DNA of 64,000 nucleotides from DASXQK01 sp963724385 (GCA_963724385.1 CAVRUJ010000002.1:1302001-1366000); one strand, 5' to 3'. Shown: positions 33,556 through 43,105, counted from the first letter of the stretch. The notes: generated by a model not told the origin, from the letters alone. A program made the numbers and translations.

Positions 33556-34289
33556 CCCGCTTCCGCCTGCTGGTCGAATATGACGGCGGCCCTTTTGTCG
33601 GTTGGCAGTGCCAGGAGAACGGACCTTCGGTCCAGCAGGCGATCGAGGATGCCGTCTTCGCCTTTTGCCAGGAGCGAGTGGCGAGCGTCGCCGCCGGGCG
33701 AACCGACGCCGGCGTGCACGCGCTTGGCCAGGTGGTTCACCTCGACCTGGCGCGGGACTGCTCGGCCGACACGCTGCGCGATGCGGTGAACTTCCATCTG
33801 AAGCCCCAGCCGATCGCGATCCTCTCGGCGGAAGCCGCGCCGCCGGATTTCCACGCCCGGTTCTCCGCCATCGGCCGGCGCTACCTCTACCGCATCGTCA
33901 ACCGCCGGGCGCCGCTGGCGCTTGCGCGCGGCCGGGCGTGGTGGCTGCCGGGGACGCTCGATACCGATGCGATGGCGACGGCGGCCGAGCGACTCGTCGG
34001 GCGCCATGATTTCACCAGCTTCCGCTCCTCCATCTGCCAGGCGGCTTCGCCGGTGAAGACTTTGGATCGCCTTTCCGTCGAACGCGCGGGCGAGGAGATC
34101 CGCATCAAGGCCAGCGCGCGTTCCTTCCTTCACCATCAGGTACGCAACATGGTGGGAAGCCTGAAGCTCGTCGGCGAGGGACGCTGGACCGCCGACGACC
34201 TGTCCGACGCGCTCGCGGCACGCGACCGGCGCGCGGCCGGTCCGACCGCGCCGCCCGACGGGCTGTATCTGGTCGTGGTCGTCTATTAA
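33552..34289 (+). CDS. truA: tRNA pseudouridine synthase A (positions 38-40)
   Basis: A 245-residue pseudouridine synthase acting on the anticodon stem-loop. The catalytic aspartate D52 is in AAGRTDAGVHALGQ; other blocks are RLLVEYDGGPFVGWQCQ, FHARFSAIGRRYLYRI, HDFTSFRSS and FLHHQVRNMVGSLKLVGEG. ATG 33552 overlaps the fmt stop. Full length. Confidence 0.97.
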   Translation: MTRFRLLVEYDGGPFVGWQCQENGPSVQQAIEDAVFAFCQERVASVAAGRTDAGVHALGQVVHLDLARDCSADTLRDAVNFHLKPQPIAILSAEAAPPDFHARFSAIGRRYLYRIVNRRAPLALARGRAWWLPGTLDTDAMATAAERLVGRHDFTSFRSSICQAASPVKTLDRLSVERAGEEIRIKASARSFLHHQVRNMVGSLKLVGEGRWTADDLSDALAARDRRAAGPTAPPDGLYLVVVVY

Positions 34290-34306
34290 GGGGGAGCAGC
34301 GAAGCC

Positions 34307-35182
34307 ATGGCCGACCTTTTTCCCGGCTTCGAATCGCGACGCGTGCCGGCAATGGGCATCGATATCGCCTGCCGAATCGGGGGCAACGGCCCGCCGCTGC
34401 TGATGCTGCATGGCTATCCCCAGACTCATGTTTGCTGGCATCGCCTGGCGCCGGCGCTGGCGAAGTCTTTCACAGTCGTCCTGCCCGACCTGCCGGGCTA
34501 TGGCGACAGCGGTTTTCTCGAGCCCGATCCAGACAATCGGCTGTATTCCAAGCGCCATCTGGCCGAGGCCATGGCGGCGCTGATGCTGGCGCTGGGTCAT
34601 GGCCGCTTCGCCCTCCTCGGCCATGACCGTGGTGCCCGCGTCTCCTATCGCCTCGCCCTCGACCGGCCGAACCTGGTGAGCCGGCTCGTGTTGCTGGACA
34701 TCATGCCGACCATCGAGACCTGGGAACTCTTCGACAAGGACGAATCCCTGGCGGTCTTCCATTGGCCCTTCCTTGCCCAGGGCGGCGGCCTGCCCGAGCG
34801 TCTTATCGCCGGCGATCCCGATTTCTTCCTCAGGTATCTGGTGAACCGCTGGGCTGGAGACGCAAGCCGCATCGATCCGCGGGCGATGGCCGAATACCTG
34901 CGCTGCTTCCGCAAGGATTCCGTAATCAGGGCGACCGCGGCCGACTACCGTGCCGGCGCTACCGTCGACGTGGATGACGACGACGCCGACCGCAACTCCG
35001 GCCAGCGCATCGCCTGCCCGTTGCTCGTGCTCTGGGGCCAAGGAAATCCCGACATGCTGCCAGTCTGGCGGCGCTGGGCGACGGACGTTTGCGGCGAGCC
35101 CTTGCCTTGCGGGCATTTCCTGGCCGAGGAAGCGCCGGAAGAAGTGCTGAAGCGGCTGCTGTCGTTCCTGTCATCGGACTAG
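34307..35182 (+). CDS. Alpha/beta hydrolase, haloacetate (fluoroacetate) dehalogenase type
   Basis: A 291-residue alpha/beta hydrolase whose active-site residues match the fluoroacetate dehalogenases. They are the nucleophile D107 followed by R108 and R111 in LGHDRGARVSY (carboxylate-binding pair), H152-W153 in VFHWPF and Y214 in ADYRAGA (the halide-binding triad), and the general base H270 in CGHFLAEE. All seven positions line up with the known enzyme class, so hydrolysis of a short haloacid is plausible, including possible C-F cleavage. Epoxide or ester hydrolase activity cannot be ruled out from sequence. It follows truA by 17 bases. Confidence 0.82.
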   Translation: MADLFPGFESRRVPAMGIDIACRIGGNGPPLLMLHGYPQTHVCWHRLAPALAKSFTVVLPDLPGYGDSGFLEPDPDNRLYSKRHLAEAMAALMLALGHGRFALLGHDRGARVSYRLALDRPNLVSRLVLLDIMPTIETWELFDKDESLAVFHWPFLAQGGGLPERLIAGDPDFFLRYLVNRWAGDASRIDPRAMAEYLRCFRKDSVIRATAADYRAGATVDVDDDDADRNSGQRIACPLLVLWGQGNPDMLPVWRRWATDVCGEPLPCGHFLAEEAPEEVLKRLLSFLSSD

Positions 35183-35236
35183 CTCAAAGGCGCGGCTGGC
35201 GGATAGTCTCGCCAGTTCGAACTCGAGACCCATGCC

Positions 35237-35752
35237 ATGAGCGATGTGAATTTTCGGATACGCAGATTATTGCCAAGCGATGCCCGCATCTATCGGGAGA
35301 TCCGCCTGGAAGCGCTCGCCAACAACCCGGAAGCCTTCGGCAGCAGTTTCGAGAGCGAGGCCGCCGAGCCTGTGGCTTGGTTCGAGAATCGCCTCTCCGA
35401 TTCTGAAGTCTTCGGAGCGGTTCGCGAATTCGAGCTGTTGGGTGTCGCCGGCTTCTACCTCCACCAAGGGCCGAAGAGGGCCCATAAGGCCACGCTTTGG
35501 GGCATGTATGTGCGTCCGCAGGCAAGGAACATGGCCTTGGGACGCCGGCTGGCCGAGGCCGTCATAGACGCCGCACGCCGGCAGGCGGAATTGATCCAGT
35601 TATGCGTGGTGAGCGAGAACCAGGCGGCAAGGCGGCTCTATTCCGGACTCGGGTTCGTGGAATATGGGCTCGAGAAGAATGCCCTGAAGCAGGGCGAGCG
35701 CTACTACGATGAAGTGCTGATGGCGTTGCCCCTGGCGCCGATCCCGCGGTAG
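35237..35752 (+). CDS. GNAT family N-acetyltransferase
   Basis: A 171-residue acetyltransferase of the GCN5 fold. It opens FRIRRLLPSDARIYREIRLEAL. The acetyl-CoA site reads WGMYVRPQARNMALGRRLAEAVI, where the usual glycines of the RxxGxG/A loop are partly replaced (ARNMALGRRL). It continues with LCVVSENQAARRLYSGLGFVEYG. Substrate unknown. Monocistronic or tail of the truA transcript; converges with a membrane protein gene. Confidence 0.9.
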   Translation: MSDVNFRIRRLLPSDARIYREIRLEALANNPEAFGSSFESEAAEPVAWFENRLSDSEVFGAVREFELLGVAGFYLHQGPKRAHKATLWGMYVRPQARNMALGRRLAEAVIDAARRQAELIQLCVVSENQAARRLYSGLGFVEYGLEKNALKQGERYYDEVLMALPLAPIPR

Positions 35753-35785
35753 CGCGATAGAAGAAACAGCGCCGCCGCGTTCGGT

Positions 35786-36361
35786 CTACGTCGCATGCAC
35801 CATCGCGTCGGCGAATCCCTCGACGATCAAGCTCAAGATCACGTCCAGCAGCACGATCCCCGCCGCCGCGAGGCCGGGCAGCTCGAGGGCCGTGCGGACC
35901 ACGAACCACTCATAGACCAGGATCGCGCCCCAGGCGGCAAAGCTCAGCGCGCTGGAAGCTCCGGAGGGGAGGATCTGGCTGGCGGCCAGCGCATAGGCGG
36001 GCAGCAGGACCGCGAGCTGGACAAGGGAAGCCCAGTTGTACGCGACAATGAAGCCGAGATAGTGGTCCGCCCGATCGATGACGGGGGCGACGTAGAACAT
36101 GGCCAGCGGAAAAGCGACCCAGCCGATGATGTAGAAGATGGTCTCAGCAGCGACGATGCGCGGCATCCCGGCATCTACCGTCAGGCCCGAAAGATGAATC
36201 CAGACCAGCAGGGCCGTCGGAACCGCGGCCAGCAAAGCGACTCGGAAGCTCCGCCAGAAGCCGTGCAGGCTCCGGTCGAAATAGCGCATGCCATTTGGGT
36301 CGAACAGGGCGAGCCGCCAGGCGCCATAGAGGGCCGGTCCGATTTCGGCGAGGGTCAGCAT
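35786..36361 (-). CDS. Integral membrane protein of unknown function
   Basis: A 191-residue protein with about five hydrophobic helices (about residues 40-58, 68-90, 100-128, 135-155 and 162-182) and few charged residues in the membrane part. The N-terminal region MLTLAEIGPALYGAWRLALFD is conserved-looking, but I know no functional family. It starts 27 bases after the dapE stop and is probably the last gene of the long rpmH-dapE run. Confidence 0.72.
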   Translation of the reverse strand: MLTLAEIGPALYGAWRLALFDPNGMRYFDRSLHGFWRSFRVALLAAVPTALLVWIHLSGLTVDAGMPRIVAAETIFYIIGWVAFPLAMFYVAPVIDRADHYLGFIVAYNWASLVQLAVLLPAYALAASQILPSGASSALSFAAWGAILVYEWFVVRTALELPGLAAAGIVLLDVILSLIVEGFADAMVHAT

Positions 36362-36388
36362 GACCGACAGTTCAGCATGAAATCGGGG

Positions 36389-37543
36389 TCAACACGAAAA
36401 GTAACCTTCGAGGATGCCCTCGTAGACCCGCGTGAGCCGCTCGATGTCGGCGAGGCTCACATGCTCGTCCACCTTGTGCATCGTCCGGCCGACCATGCCG
36501 AATTCGGCGACCGGGCAATAGTCCTTGATGAAGCGGGCATCGGACGTGCCGCCGGTCGTGCTGAGCTCTGGACGGCGTCCCGTCGCCGCTTCCACGGCGC
36601 GGCAGACGAGGTCGCTGAACGGGCCCGGCGGCGTCAGGAACGCCTCGCCGCTGACGGAGACATCGAGATCGTAGCGGGCTCCGCCTTCAGCCAAGGTCTG
36701 ATCGAGCCAGCGTCGAAGGCTCGGCCCTGTGTGGGCATCGTTGAAGCGGATGTTGAAGACGGCGCGGGCGGCGGCCGGGATGACGTTGGACGCCGGGTTG
36801 CCCACGTCGATGCTGGTGACCTGCAGGGTCGAGGGCTGGAAATGCGCCGTGCCCCGATCGAGCGGCTCGGCCGTCAGTCGCCCGAGCATGGCGATCAGGC
36901 GATGGATGGGATTGTCGGCAAGCTGGGGATAGGCGCTGTGCCCCTGCACCCCGTGGACGGTGAGGCGGCCGGTCAGGCTCCCGCGCCGGCCGATCTTCAC
37001 CATCTGGCCCAGCTCCTCCGGGTTCGTCGGTTCGCCCACGATGCAGGCGTCCAGCCGCTCGCCATGCTCCTTCATCCAGGCCAGCACGGGTTTGGTGCCG
37101 TTGACCGCCGGCCCTTCCTCGTCGCCGGTGATGAGAAGAGCGATCCGGCCGTCGAAGCCCCTTCCTCGGCGCGCGAGGAAGCGCTCCGCCGCGCCGGTGA
37201 AACAGGCGATCGCCGCCTTCATGTCGGCCGCACCCCGGCCCCACAGCCGCCCGTCGCGAATCTCCGCGGCAAATGGGCCTCGCTGCCAGGCGGCCGTGTC
37301 GCCCGCGGGCACCACGTCGCTATGCCCGGCGAAGGCCAGGGCCTTGCCCGGGCCGTCGCCCCAGCGGGCGTAGAGGTTGTCGACCCTGTCCGTGCCCGGC
37401 GCCTGGAAGGGAAGCCGCCAGCAGCGGAAGCCAAGTCCCGCGAGTTGACCTTGCAGGAGATCGAGGGCGCCGGCTTCCGCCGGCGTCACGCTGGGGCAGC
37501 GGATCAGCGCCTGGGCGAGCGAGACGGGATCGATCGCGACCAA
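36389..37543 (-). CDS. dapE: Succinyl-diaminopimelate desuccinylase
   Basis: A dizinc aminoacylase of the succinylase route to lysine and meso-diaminopimelate. In the 384-residue protein the metal ligands appear in order: H74 in AFAGHSDVVPAGD, D107 in GRGAADMKAA, the general base/ligand pair E142-E143 in TGDEEGPAVNG, and the C-terminal histidine in GRTMHKVDEHV. It lies three bases downstream of dapD, the previous enzyme but one in the pathway. Confidence 0.97.
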   Translation of the reverse strand: MVAIDPVSLAQALIRCPSVTPAEAGALDLLQGQLAGLGFRCWRLPFQAPGTDRVDNLYARWGDGPGKALAFAGHSDVVPAGDTAAWQRGPFAAEIRDGRLWGRGAADMKAAIACFTGAAERFLARRGRGFDGRIALLITGDEEGPAVNGTKPVLAWMKEHGERLDACIVGEPTNPEELGQMVKIGRRGSLTGRLTVHGVQGHSAYPQLADNPIHRLIAMLGRLTAEPLDRGTAHFQPSTLQVTSIDVGNPASNVIPAAARAVFNIRFNDAHTGPSLRRWLDQTLAEGGARYDLDVSVSGEAFLTPPGPFSDLVCRAVEAATGRRPELSTTGGTSDARFIKDYCPVAEFGMVGRTMHKVDEHVSLADIERLTRVYEGILEGYFSC

Positions 37544-37546
37544 GGA

Positions 37547-38380
<834 letters not shown>

Positions 38381-38393
38381 GGCTCCCATTTTG

Positions 38394-39098
38394 CTAACCG
38401 GCTTTCTCGCGGGTGGCCTCTGCCGGCGCTTGTGCGCCAAGCCAGCCCACCAGATCGTCGGTGACGTGATGGATATGGTCGCCCGCCTTGTCCGTCTCGG
38501 CCCACTCCTCGCCGGTCAGCACCAGGACGGTGGTCATGCCGAGTGCCGCCGCCGGGCGCAAATTGCGCGGCAGATCCTCGATCATCACCGCCCGGCCAGG
38601 CTCGATGGCGTGACGGCTGATCAGGCGTTCATAGGTCGCCTCGGCCGGCTTGGGCACATAGCCGGCATCGGCGATGTCGAACACGCCGTCGAAGTGCCGG
38701 GCGACGCCCAGGCGGTCCATGACCCGGGCGGCGTGGGCGTTGGATCCGTTGGTGAAGATGAATTTGCGCCCCGGCAGGCGGGTGAGTGCCGCATCCAGAG
38801 CCGGGCTCGGGACGACCGGGCTGAGGTCGATGTCGTGGACGAATTCGAGAAACACCTCGGGCTCGATTGCGTGATGGGTCATCAGGCCCGAAAGAGTGGT
38901 GCCATGCTGGTGGAAATAGCGCTTCTGCAGCAGCCGCGCGGCCACGGCGTCGAGCCCGAGGCGATCCTGGATGAACAGGCCGATGCGCCGATCCACCTGG
39001 TCGAACAGCCGACAGCGCGCCGGATAAAGGGTGTTGTCGAGGTCGAAGACCCAATCGGCGACCTCGCCGAGGACGCGCTTGCTTGGCTCCGGGCTCAT
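38394..39098 (-). CDS. HAD-family pyrimidine 5'-nucleotidase-like phosphatase
   Basis: A 234-residue HAD hydrolase of the SDT1/PHM8-like group. Motif I is VFDLDNTLYP with the nucleophile and acid Asp pair, motif II is FTNGSNAHA, motif III includes VPKPAEATYE, and motif IV is IEDLPRNLRPA. Relatives dephosphorylate UMP/CMP or similar. In alphaproteobacteria the gene commonly lies between argB and dapD, as here. ATG 39098 lies seven bases from one end of an inserted inverted-repeat element, so its leader is made of that element. Confidence 0.9.
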   Translation of the reverse strand: MSPEPSKRVLGEVADWVFDLDNTLYPARCRLFDQVDRRIGLFIQDRLGLDAVAARLLQKRYFHQHGTTLSGLMTHHAIEPEVFLEFVHDIDLSPVVPSPALDAALTRLPGRKFIFTNGSNAHAARVMDRLGVARHFDGVFDIADAGYVPKPAEATYERLISRHAIEPGRAVMIEDLPRNLRPAAALGMTTVLVLTGEEWAETDKAGDHIHHVTDDLVGWLGAQAPAEATREKAG

Positions 39099-39105
39099 GG
39101 CGACT

Positions 39106-39486
39106 AGCCCGAGTTTCTCACAAGGGTCGCGATGTCGTTGCTCGCGCGCGGAGGCGATCCACGAGAAAGCGGGCCGAAGGCGATGTTCATCCATCGGCGA
39201 GGCCCGCTGCGCGGTCCGATCCCGACGCTTCTCTTCGAAGCGTCGGGTGAATTGGACCGCTCCTCGTTCCAGGGGTGGATCGATTCAGCCGAGGGACCAA
39301 GCGGTCCCTCGGCATCGAGCCACCGGTGGGCGCCCCGCGCGCGGCAACCCGGAGGGCCGGGCGAATTTGCCGACAGGACGTTGTCAGCCGGCTCGCCCGA
39401 TGCGCAAGCATCGAGCTTCGCCGCCTTCCTAGCCTGTCGGCAAATTTGTCTCGGCGCCATCGTGATCCTTGTGAGAAACTCGGGCT
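39106..39486. mobile_element. 381-bp element with 29-bp terminal inverted repeats (MITE-like), no transposase
   Basis: The left end (39106-39134) begins AGCCCGAGTTTCTCACAAGG; the right end (39458-39486) is its reverse complement over 29 bases with two mismatches. Inside are several strong hairpins: CCCGACGCTTC/GAAGCGTCGGG flanked by CGGTCC/GGACCG, GCCGAGGGACC/GGTCCCTCGGC, and AATTTGCCGACAGG/CCTGTCGGCAAATT just inside the right end. No open frame resembles a transposase. The element fills the whole space between the argB stop (39490) and the HAD start (39098) inside one operon. No clear target duplication was found. A non-autonomous transposon relic is the best reading; the parent family is not identified. 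Confidence 0.75.
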
Positions 39487-39489
39487 GGG

Positions 39490-40383
39490 TCAACCGCGGC
39501 GCAGGATCGTGCCGACGCCGTGGGCAGTAAAGATTTCCAGGAGCAGGGCGTGAGGCACGCGCCCGTCCAGGATGACCGCCGCCTCGACGCCGTTGTCGAG
39601 CGCCTCCAGGCAGGTCTCGAGCTTCGGAATCATGCCACCGCTGATGGTGCCGTCCTTCATCAGGGCCGTGGCCTGGCTTACCGTCAGGTCGGTCAGGAGG
39701 TTGCCTTCCTTGTCCAGCACGCCCGGAACGTCGGTCAACATCAGCAGGCGTGTCGCCTTGATGGCGCCGGCGATCGCACCCGCAGCCGTGTCGGCGTTGA
39801 CGTTGTAGGTCTCGCCCGCGCGCCCGTAACCGATGGGCGCGATGACCGGGATGAACCCCGCCCTGGAGAGCCGGTTCAGCGCCTCGCCGTCGATCTCCAC
39901 CGGATCGCCGACGAATCCCAGATCGACGGACTGGCCGCCTTTGACCATCTGCATGCGGTTGGCCAGCATCAGGCCGGAATCCTTGCCGCTCAGGCCCAGC
40001 GCATCGCCGCCGGCCTGGGTGATGGCGGAGACGATATGCTTGTTGATCTTGCCGGCCAGCACCATTTCCACGACCTCGACCGCCGCGGCATCGGTGACGC
40101 GCAGTCCGTCGACGAAGCTGCTCTTGATCTGCAGGCGGTCGAGCATCTCGGCGATCTGCGGCCCGCCGCCATGGACCACCACCGGATTGATACCGACCTG
40201 CCGGATGAGGACGATGTCGCTGGCGAAGACGCGGGCGAGCTCGTCGTCCACCATGGCGTGGCCGCCGTACTTGATGACGAAGGTCTTGCCCGCATAGCGC
40301 TGCATGAAGGGCAGCGCCTCGGTCAGCGTGCGCGCGGTGCGCAGCCAGTGCTTCGTTTCGCTGAAATTGGGGGGCTGAGCCAT
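39490..40383 (-). CDS. argB: Acetylglutamate kinase
   Basis: Second enzyme of arginine synthesis. The 297-residue protein shows TFVIKYGGHAM with the catalytic lysine, VVVHGGGPQI, the substrate block FVDGLRVTD, YNVNADTAAGAIA and LMLTDVPGVLD, all as in the amino-acid kinase family. An N-terminal helix (SETKHWLRTARTLTEALPFMQRY, residues 8-30) matches the arginine-sensing extension of inhibited NAGKs, so feedback control by arginine is likely. It follows engB by 11 bases; the MITE-like element starts three bases past its stop. Confidence 0.97.
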   Translation of the reverse strand: MAQPPNFSETKHWLRTARTLTEALPFMQRYAGKTFVIKYGGHAMVDDELARVFASDIVLIRQVGINPVVVHGGGPQIAEMLDRLQIKSSFVDGLRVTDAAAVEVVEMVLAGKINKHIVSAITQAGGDALGLSGKDSGLMLANRMQMVKGGQSVDLGFVGDPVEIDGEALNRLSRAGFIPVIAPIGYGRAGETYNVNADTAAGAIAGAIKATRLLMLTDVPGVLDKEGNLLTDLTVSQATALMKDGTISGGMIPKLETCLEALDNGVEAAVILDGRVPHALLLEIFTAHGVGTILRRG

Positions 40384-40394
40384 GGGCGCGCACT

Positions 40395-41069
40395 CTATCG
40401 TAAAGGGGTGGGACGTGAAAGGCTGGCCAGCTCCGAGCGCAGTTCCGGCAAGCCGCGGCCGTCGAGCGCACTGGTCACGAGAACCATCGGATGGGCGGCC
40501 TTGTGGCGGGCGGCCTCGGCCGTCACCGCCGCGAGCTGCCGGGCGAGTACGGCAGGCGTCGTCTTGTCGGCCTTGGTCAGCACCAGCTGATAGGAAACCG
40601 CCGCCCGGTCGAGTTCGGTCATCACCCGACGATCCTCGGCCTTCAACCCGTGCCGCCCGTCGATCAGCAGGCAAAGGCGCCGGAGGCTCGGTCGCCCCTG
40701 AAGATAGAGGCGGATCAAGGTCGACCACGCCTCCTTGCGCGCGGCGCCCACGGCGGCAAAGCCGTAGCCCGGGAGGTCGACCAGCAGCAGACTGCCGCCG
40801 AGATCGAAGAAGTTGATCTGCTGGGTGCGGCCCGGCGAGCGCGACACCCGTGCCAGCGCCGCATGGCCGACCAGCGCGTTGATCAGACTCGATTTGCCCA
40901 CGTTGGAACGGCCGGCGAAGGCGACCTCGGGCGATCCGGGCGCCGGCAAGGCGTCGGCTCGTTCGGCGCCAGCGATGAAGCGGCAGGCCCGGGCGAAGAG
41001 GCGTCGGCCGGCCTCGATCGCCTCTGCCGTCGGCGCTCCGGCGGTCAGGTCTTCTTCTTCCCCTGCCAC
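40395..41069 (-). CDS. engB: Ribosome-biogenesis GTP-binding protein EngB (YsxC/YihA)
   Basis: A GTPase needed for late assembly of the 50S subunit. It shows the P-loop FAGRSNVGKSSLINAL (G1), the TQQ region of SPGRTQQINFFDLGG (G2/G3 lead), DLPGYGFA (G3), LTKADK (G4) and VTSALDGRG (G5). No ATG is available. GTG 41069 gives 224 residues and overlaps yidC by 25 bases but has no visible ribosome-binding site. CTG 41048 would overlap the yidC stop as CTGA (217 residues), with a purine-rich stretch upstream. The longer form is given; the start is uncertain. Confidence 0.93.
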   Translation of the reverse strand: MAGEEEDLTAGAPTAEAIEAGRRLFARACRFIAGAERADALPAPGSPEVAFAGRSNVGKSSLINALVGHAALARVSRSPGRTQQINFFDLGGSLLLVDLPGYGFAAVGAARKEAWSTLIRLYLQGRPSLRRLCLLIDGRHGLKAEDRRVMTELDRAAVSYQLVLTKADKTTPAVLARQLAAVTAEAARHKAAHPMVLVTSALDGRGLPELRSELASLSRPTPLR

Positions 41070-42793
41070 ATCAGGTAGCGCTGCTGGGTGATGGACAGCA
41101 GATTGTTCCAGGCCCAGTAGATGACGAGGCCCGCGGGAAAGCGCGCCAGCGTGAAGGTGAACACGATGGGCAGCAACATGAAGATCTTGGCCTGGACCGG
41201 ATCGGGAGGTGCCGGGTTCAGCTTCTGCTGCAGCCACATGGTGATGCCCATGATGATGGGCCAGACGCCGAGGCTGACGAGCGAGAGCGCGATCCCGGCC
41301 AGAGGGCCCAGCATGGAAAGGTCGTGGGGCACGCCCCACGGCAACAGGCCGAAGAGGTTGACCCAGGAGGTCGGATCGGGCGAGGACAGATCCCTGATCC
41401 AGCCGAAGAAGGGCGCGTGCCGCATCTCGATGGTGACGACGAAGGTCTTGTACAGGCAGAAGAAGACCGGGATCTGCACCAGAATCGGCAGGCAGCCCGC
41501 GGCCGGGTTCACCTTCTCGCGTTTGTAGAGCTCCATCGTCTCCTGGTTCAGGCGCTGCTTGTCGTCCTTGAAGCGCTCGCGCAGCACGACCATTTGGGGC
41601 TGCAGGCCCTTCATCTTGTTCATCGCCCGGAAGGATTTGTTGGCGAGCGGGAAGAGCAGCAGCCTGACGCAGATGGTCAGCGCGAAGATCGCGAGGCCGA
41701 AATTGCCGATCACGCGATAGAGGAAGTCCATCACGAAGAACAGCGGCTCGGTCAGGAACCAGAACCAGCCGAAGTCGACGGCCCGCTCGAACAGCGGGAT
41801 GTGAAGCTGGTCGCGATACTGATCGAGAATATGCACCAGCTTGGCGCCTGCGAACACGTGCATCGCGGAACTGGCGCTGGCGCCCGGCGCGACCGTCAGC
41901 GGAGCGGCAGTTCGGAAGCCGGCGACGTACGCATCTGTCCCCGACGACCTGTCGTCGGCAAACACGACGCTGATCGCCGCATCCTGGCTCGGCACGACCG
42001 CGACCAGCCAATACTTGTCGGTGAAGCCGAGCCAGCCGCCGGTGCTGTCGAAGCTTTCGGTACCCGCCTTGGCGATCCCGGCGTAAGTGACCTCCTTGAG
42101 GCTGCCGCCGAACACGCCCAGCAATCCCTCATGGATGACCGAATAGCCCAAGGTCTTCGGCGTGCCGACGCGCCGGACCCGCCCGTAAGGAAAGAGGTTC
42201 ACGGGTGCGCTGCCGGCGTTGGTGACGCCGTCGGTCACGGTGAACATGTAGTTCTGGTCGACCTCGAACTTGCGCGTGAAGGTCAGGCCCTGTCCGTTGC
42301 TCCAGGTGAGAATCACGGGATGGTCGGGAGAAAGGGTGCTGTCCTTGGTCGTCCAGGGGGTTTCAGGTCCGGGCAGCTTGAGGCTGGCGCCGCTGTCGGT
42401 CTGCCAGCCGAAATCGCTGTAGTAGGCGCCTTGGGCATCGGGCGGATTGAGCAGCGCGATCAGCGGACTCTTCGGGTCCACCGTCTCGTGATAGGCGGCG
42501 AGCGTCAGATCGTCGAGCCGCCCGCCCGCGAGCGAGATCGAGCCGATCAGGCGATCGGAACGGATTTCAATCCGCGGGCTCGCGGCGAGCGCCTCGGCCC
42601 GCGGCTTGAAGGCCGGGGCTGCGGGCGCGACCGGCACTGCCGGCAGAATCCCGCCGCCGGTCGAGGTGGTGAGGGTCGTCGTCGCCTGCACCGGATGAGG
42701 CGGCGGGAAAAATCGGGCGATGATGTACTGCGATCCGAAGAGGATGATCGCCGAGAGGACGACCGCGAGGATCACGTTCTTTTGGTCGAGCAT
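41045..42793 (-). CDS. yidC: Membrane protein insertase YidC
   Basis: A 582-residue Oxa1/Alb3-family insertase that folds and inserts inner-membrane proteins. The N-terminal helix (KNVILAVVLSAIILFGSQYI) precedes a large periplasmic beta-domain (about residues 70-340). The five-helix core follows, with RDQLHIPLFERAVDFGWFWF, the cytoplasmic loop FRAMNKMKGLQPQM, the hydrophilic-groove region NPAAGCLPILVQIPVFFCLY and the end NNLLSITQQRYLM. Gene order rpmH-rnpA-yidD-yidC is conserved across bacteria. Confidence 0.98.
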   Translation of the reverse strand: MLDQKNVILAVVLSAIILFGSQYIIARFFPPPHPVQATTTLTTSTGGGILPAVPVAPAAPAFKPRAEALAASPRIEIRSDRLIGSISLAGGRLDDLTLAAYHETVDPKSPLIALLNPPDAQGAYYSDFGWQTDSGASLKLPGPETPWTTKDSTLSPDHPVILTWSNGQGLTFTRKFEVDQNYMFTVTDGVTNAGSAPVNLFPYGRVRRVGTPKTLGYSVIHEGLLGVFGGSLKEVTYAGIAKAGTESFDSTGGWLGFTDKYWLVAVVPSQDAAISVVFADDRSSGTDAYVAGFRTAAPLTVAPGASASSAMHVFAGAKLVHILDQYRDQLHIPLFERAVDFGWFWFLTEPLFFVMDFLYRVIGNFGLAIFALTICVRLLLFPLANKSFRAMNKMKGLQPQMVVLRERFKDDKQRLNQETMELYKREKVNPAAGCLPILVQIPVFFCLYKTFVVTIEMRHAPFFGWIRDLSSPDPTSWVNLFGLLPWGVPHDLSMLGPLAGIALSLVSLGVWPIIMGITMWLQQKLNPAPPDPVQAKIFMLLPIVFTFTLARFPAGLVIYWAWNNLLSITQQRYLMWQGKKKT

Positions 42794-42799
42794 CGATCT

Positions 42800-43105
42800 C
42801 TACAACCCTTCCCGAAGCCCTCGGTGCGCTGCCCGTCGGTCGCGGGCCGGCACCGGGTCATAGCCGTGGCCGCCCCAGGGGTGGCAGCGCAGGATGCGCC
42901 TGAAACCGAGCCACCCGCCGGTCAATGGCCCATGGGCAAGGATCGCCTCGGCCGCATATTCCGAACAGCTGGGCGCGAAGCGGCAGCTCTGCGGCAGGAT
43001 CGGCGAGATCGTCCACTGATAGAGCCGAATCGGCAGCACCGCCAGGCGCCGCAGCCAAAGCCGCGCCGGCGTTGAACCCTTCGGTATCGGATCGGCGCGC
43101 TTCAT
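42800..43105 (-). CDS. yidD: Membrane protein insertion efficiency factor YidD
   Basis: A small (101-residue) inner-membrane-associated protein that assists YidC. It has LPIRLYQWTISPILPQSCRF, the family's three-cysteine pattern (QSCRFAPSCSEY and ILRCHPWGGHGYDPVP), and a basic C-terminus. It overlaps rnpA by four bases (ATGA) and precedes yidC by six. Confidence 0.97.
   Translation of the reverse strand: MKRADPIPKGSTPARLWLRRLAVLPIRLYQWTISPILPQSCRFAPSCSEYAAEAILAHGPLTGGWLGFRRILRCHPWGGHGYDPVPARDRRAAHRGLREGL

Noticed and set aside
39106..39486. A structured RNA such as RNase P RNA or tmRNA in the argB-HAD spacer
   Set aside because: Strong hairpins are present, but none of the conserved sequence blocks of those RNAs is seen, and the matching 29-bp ends fit a transposon-derived element better.
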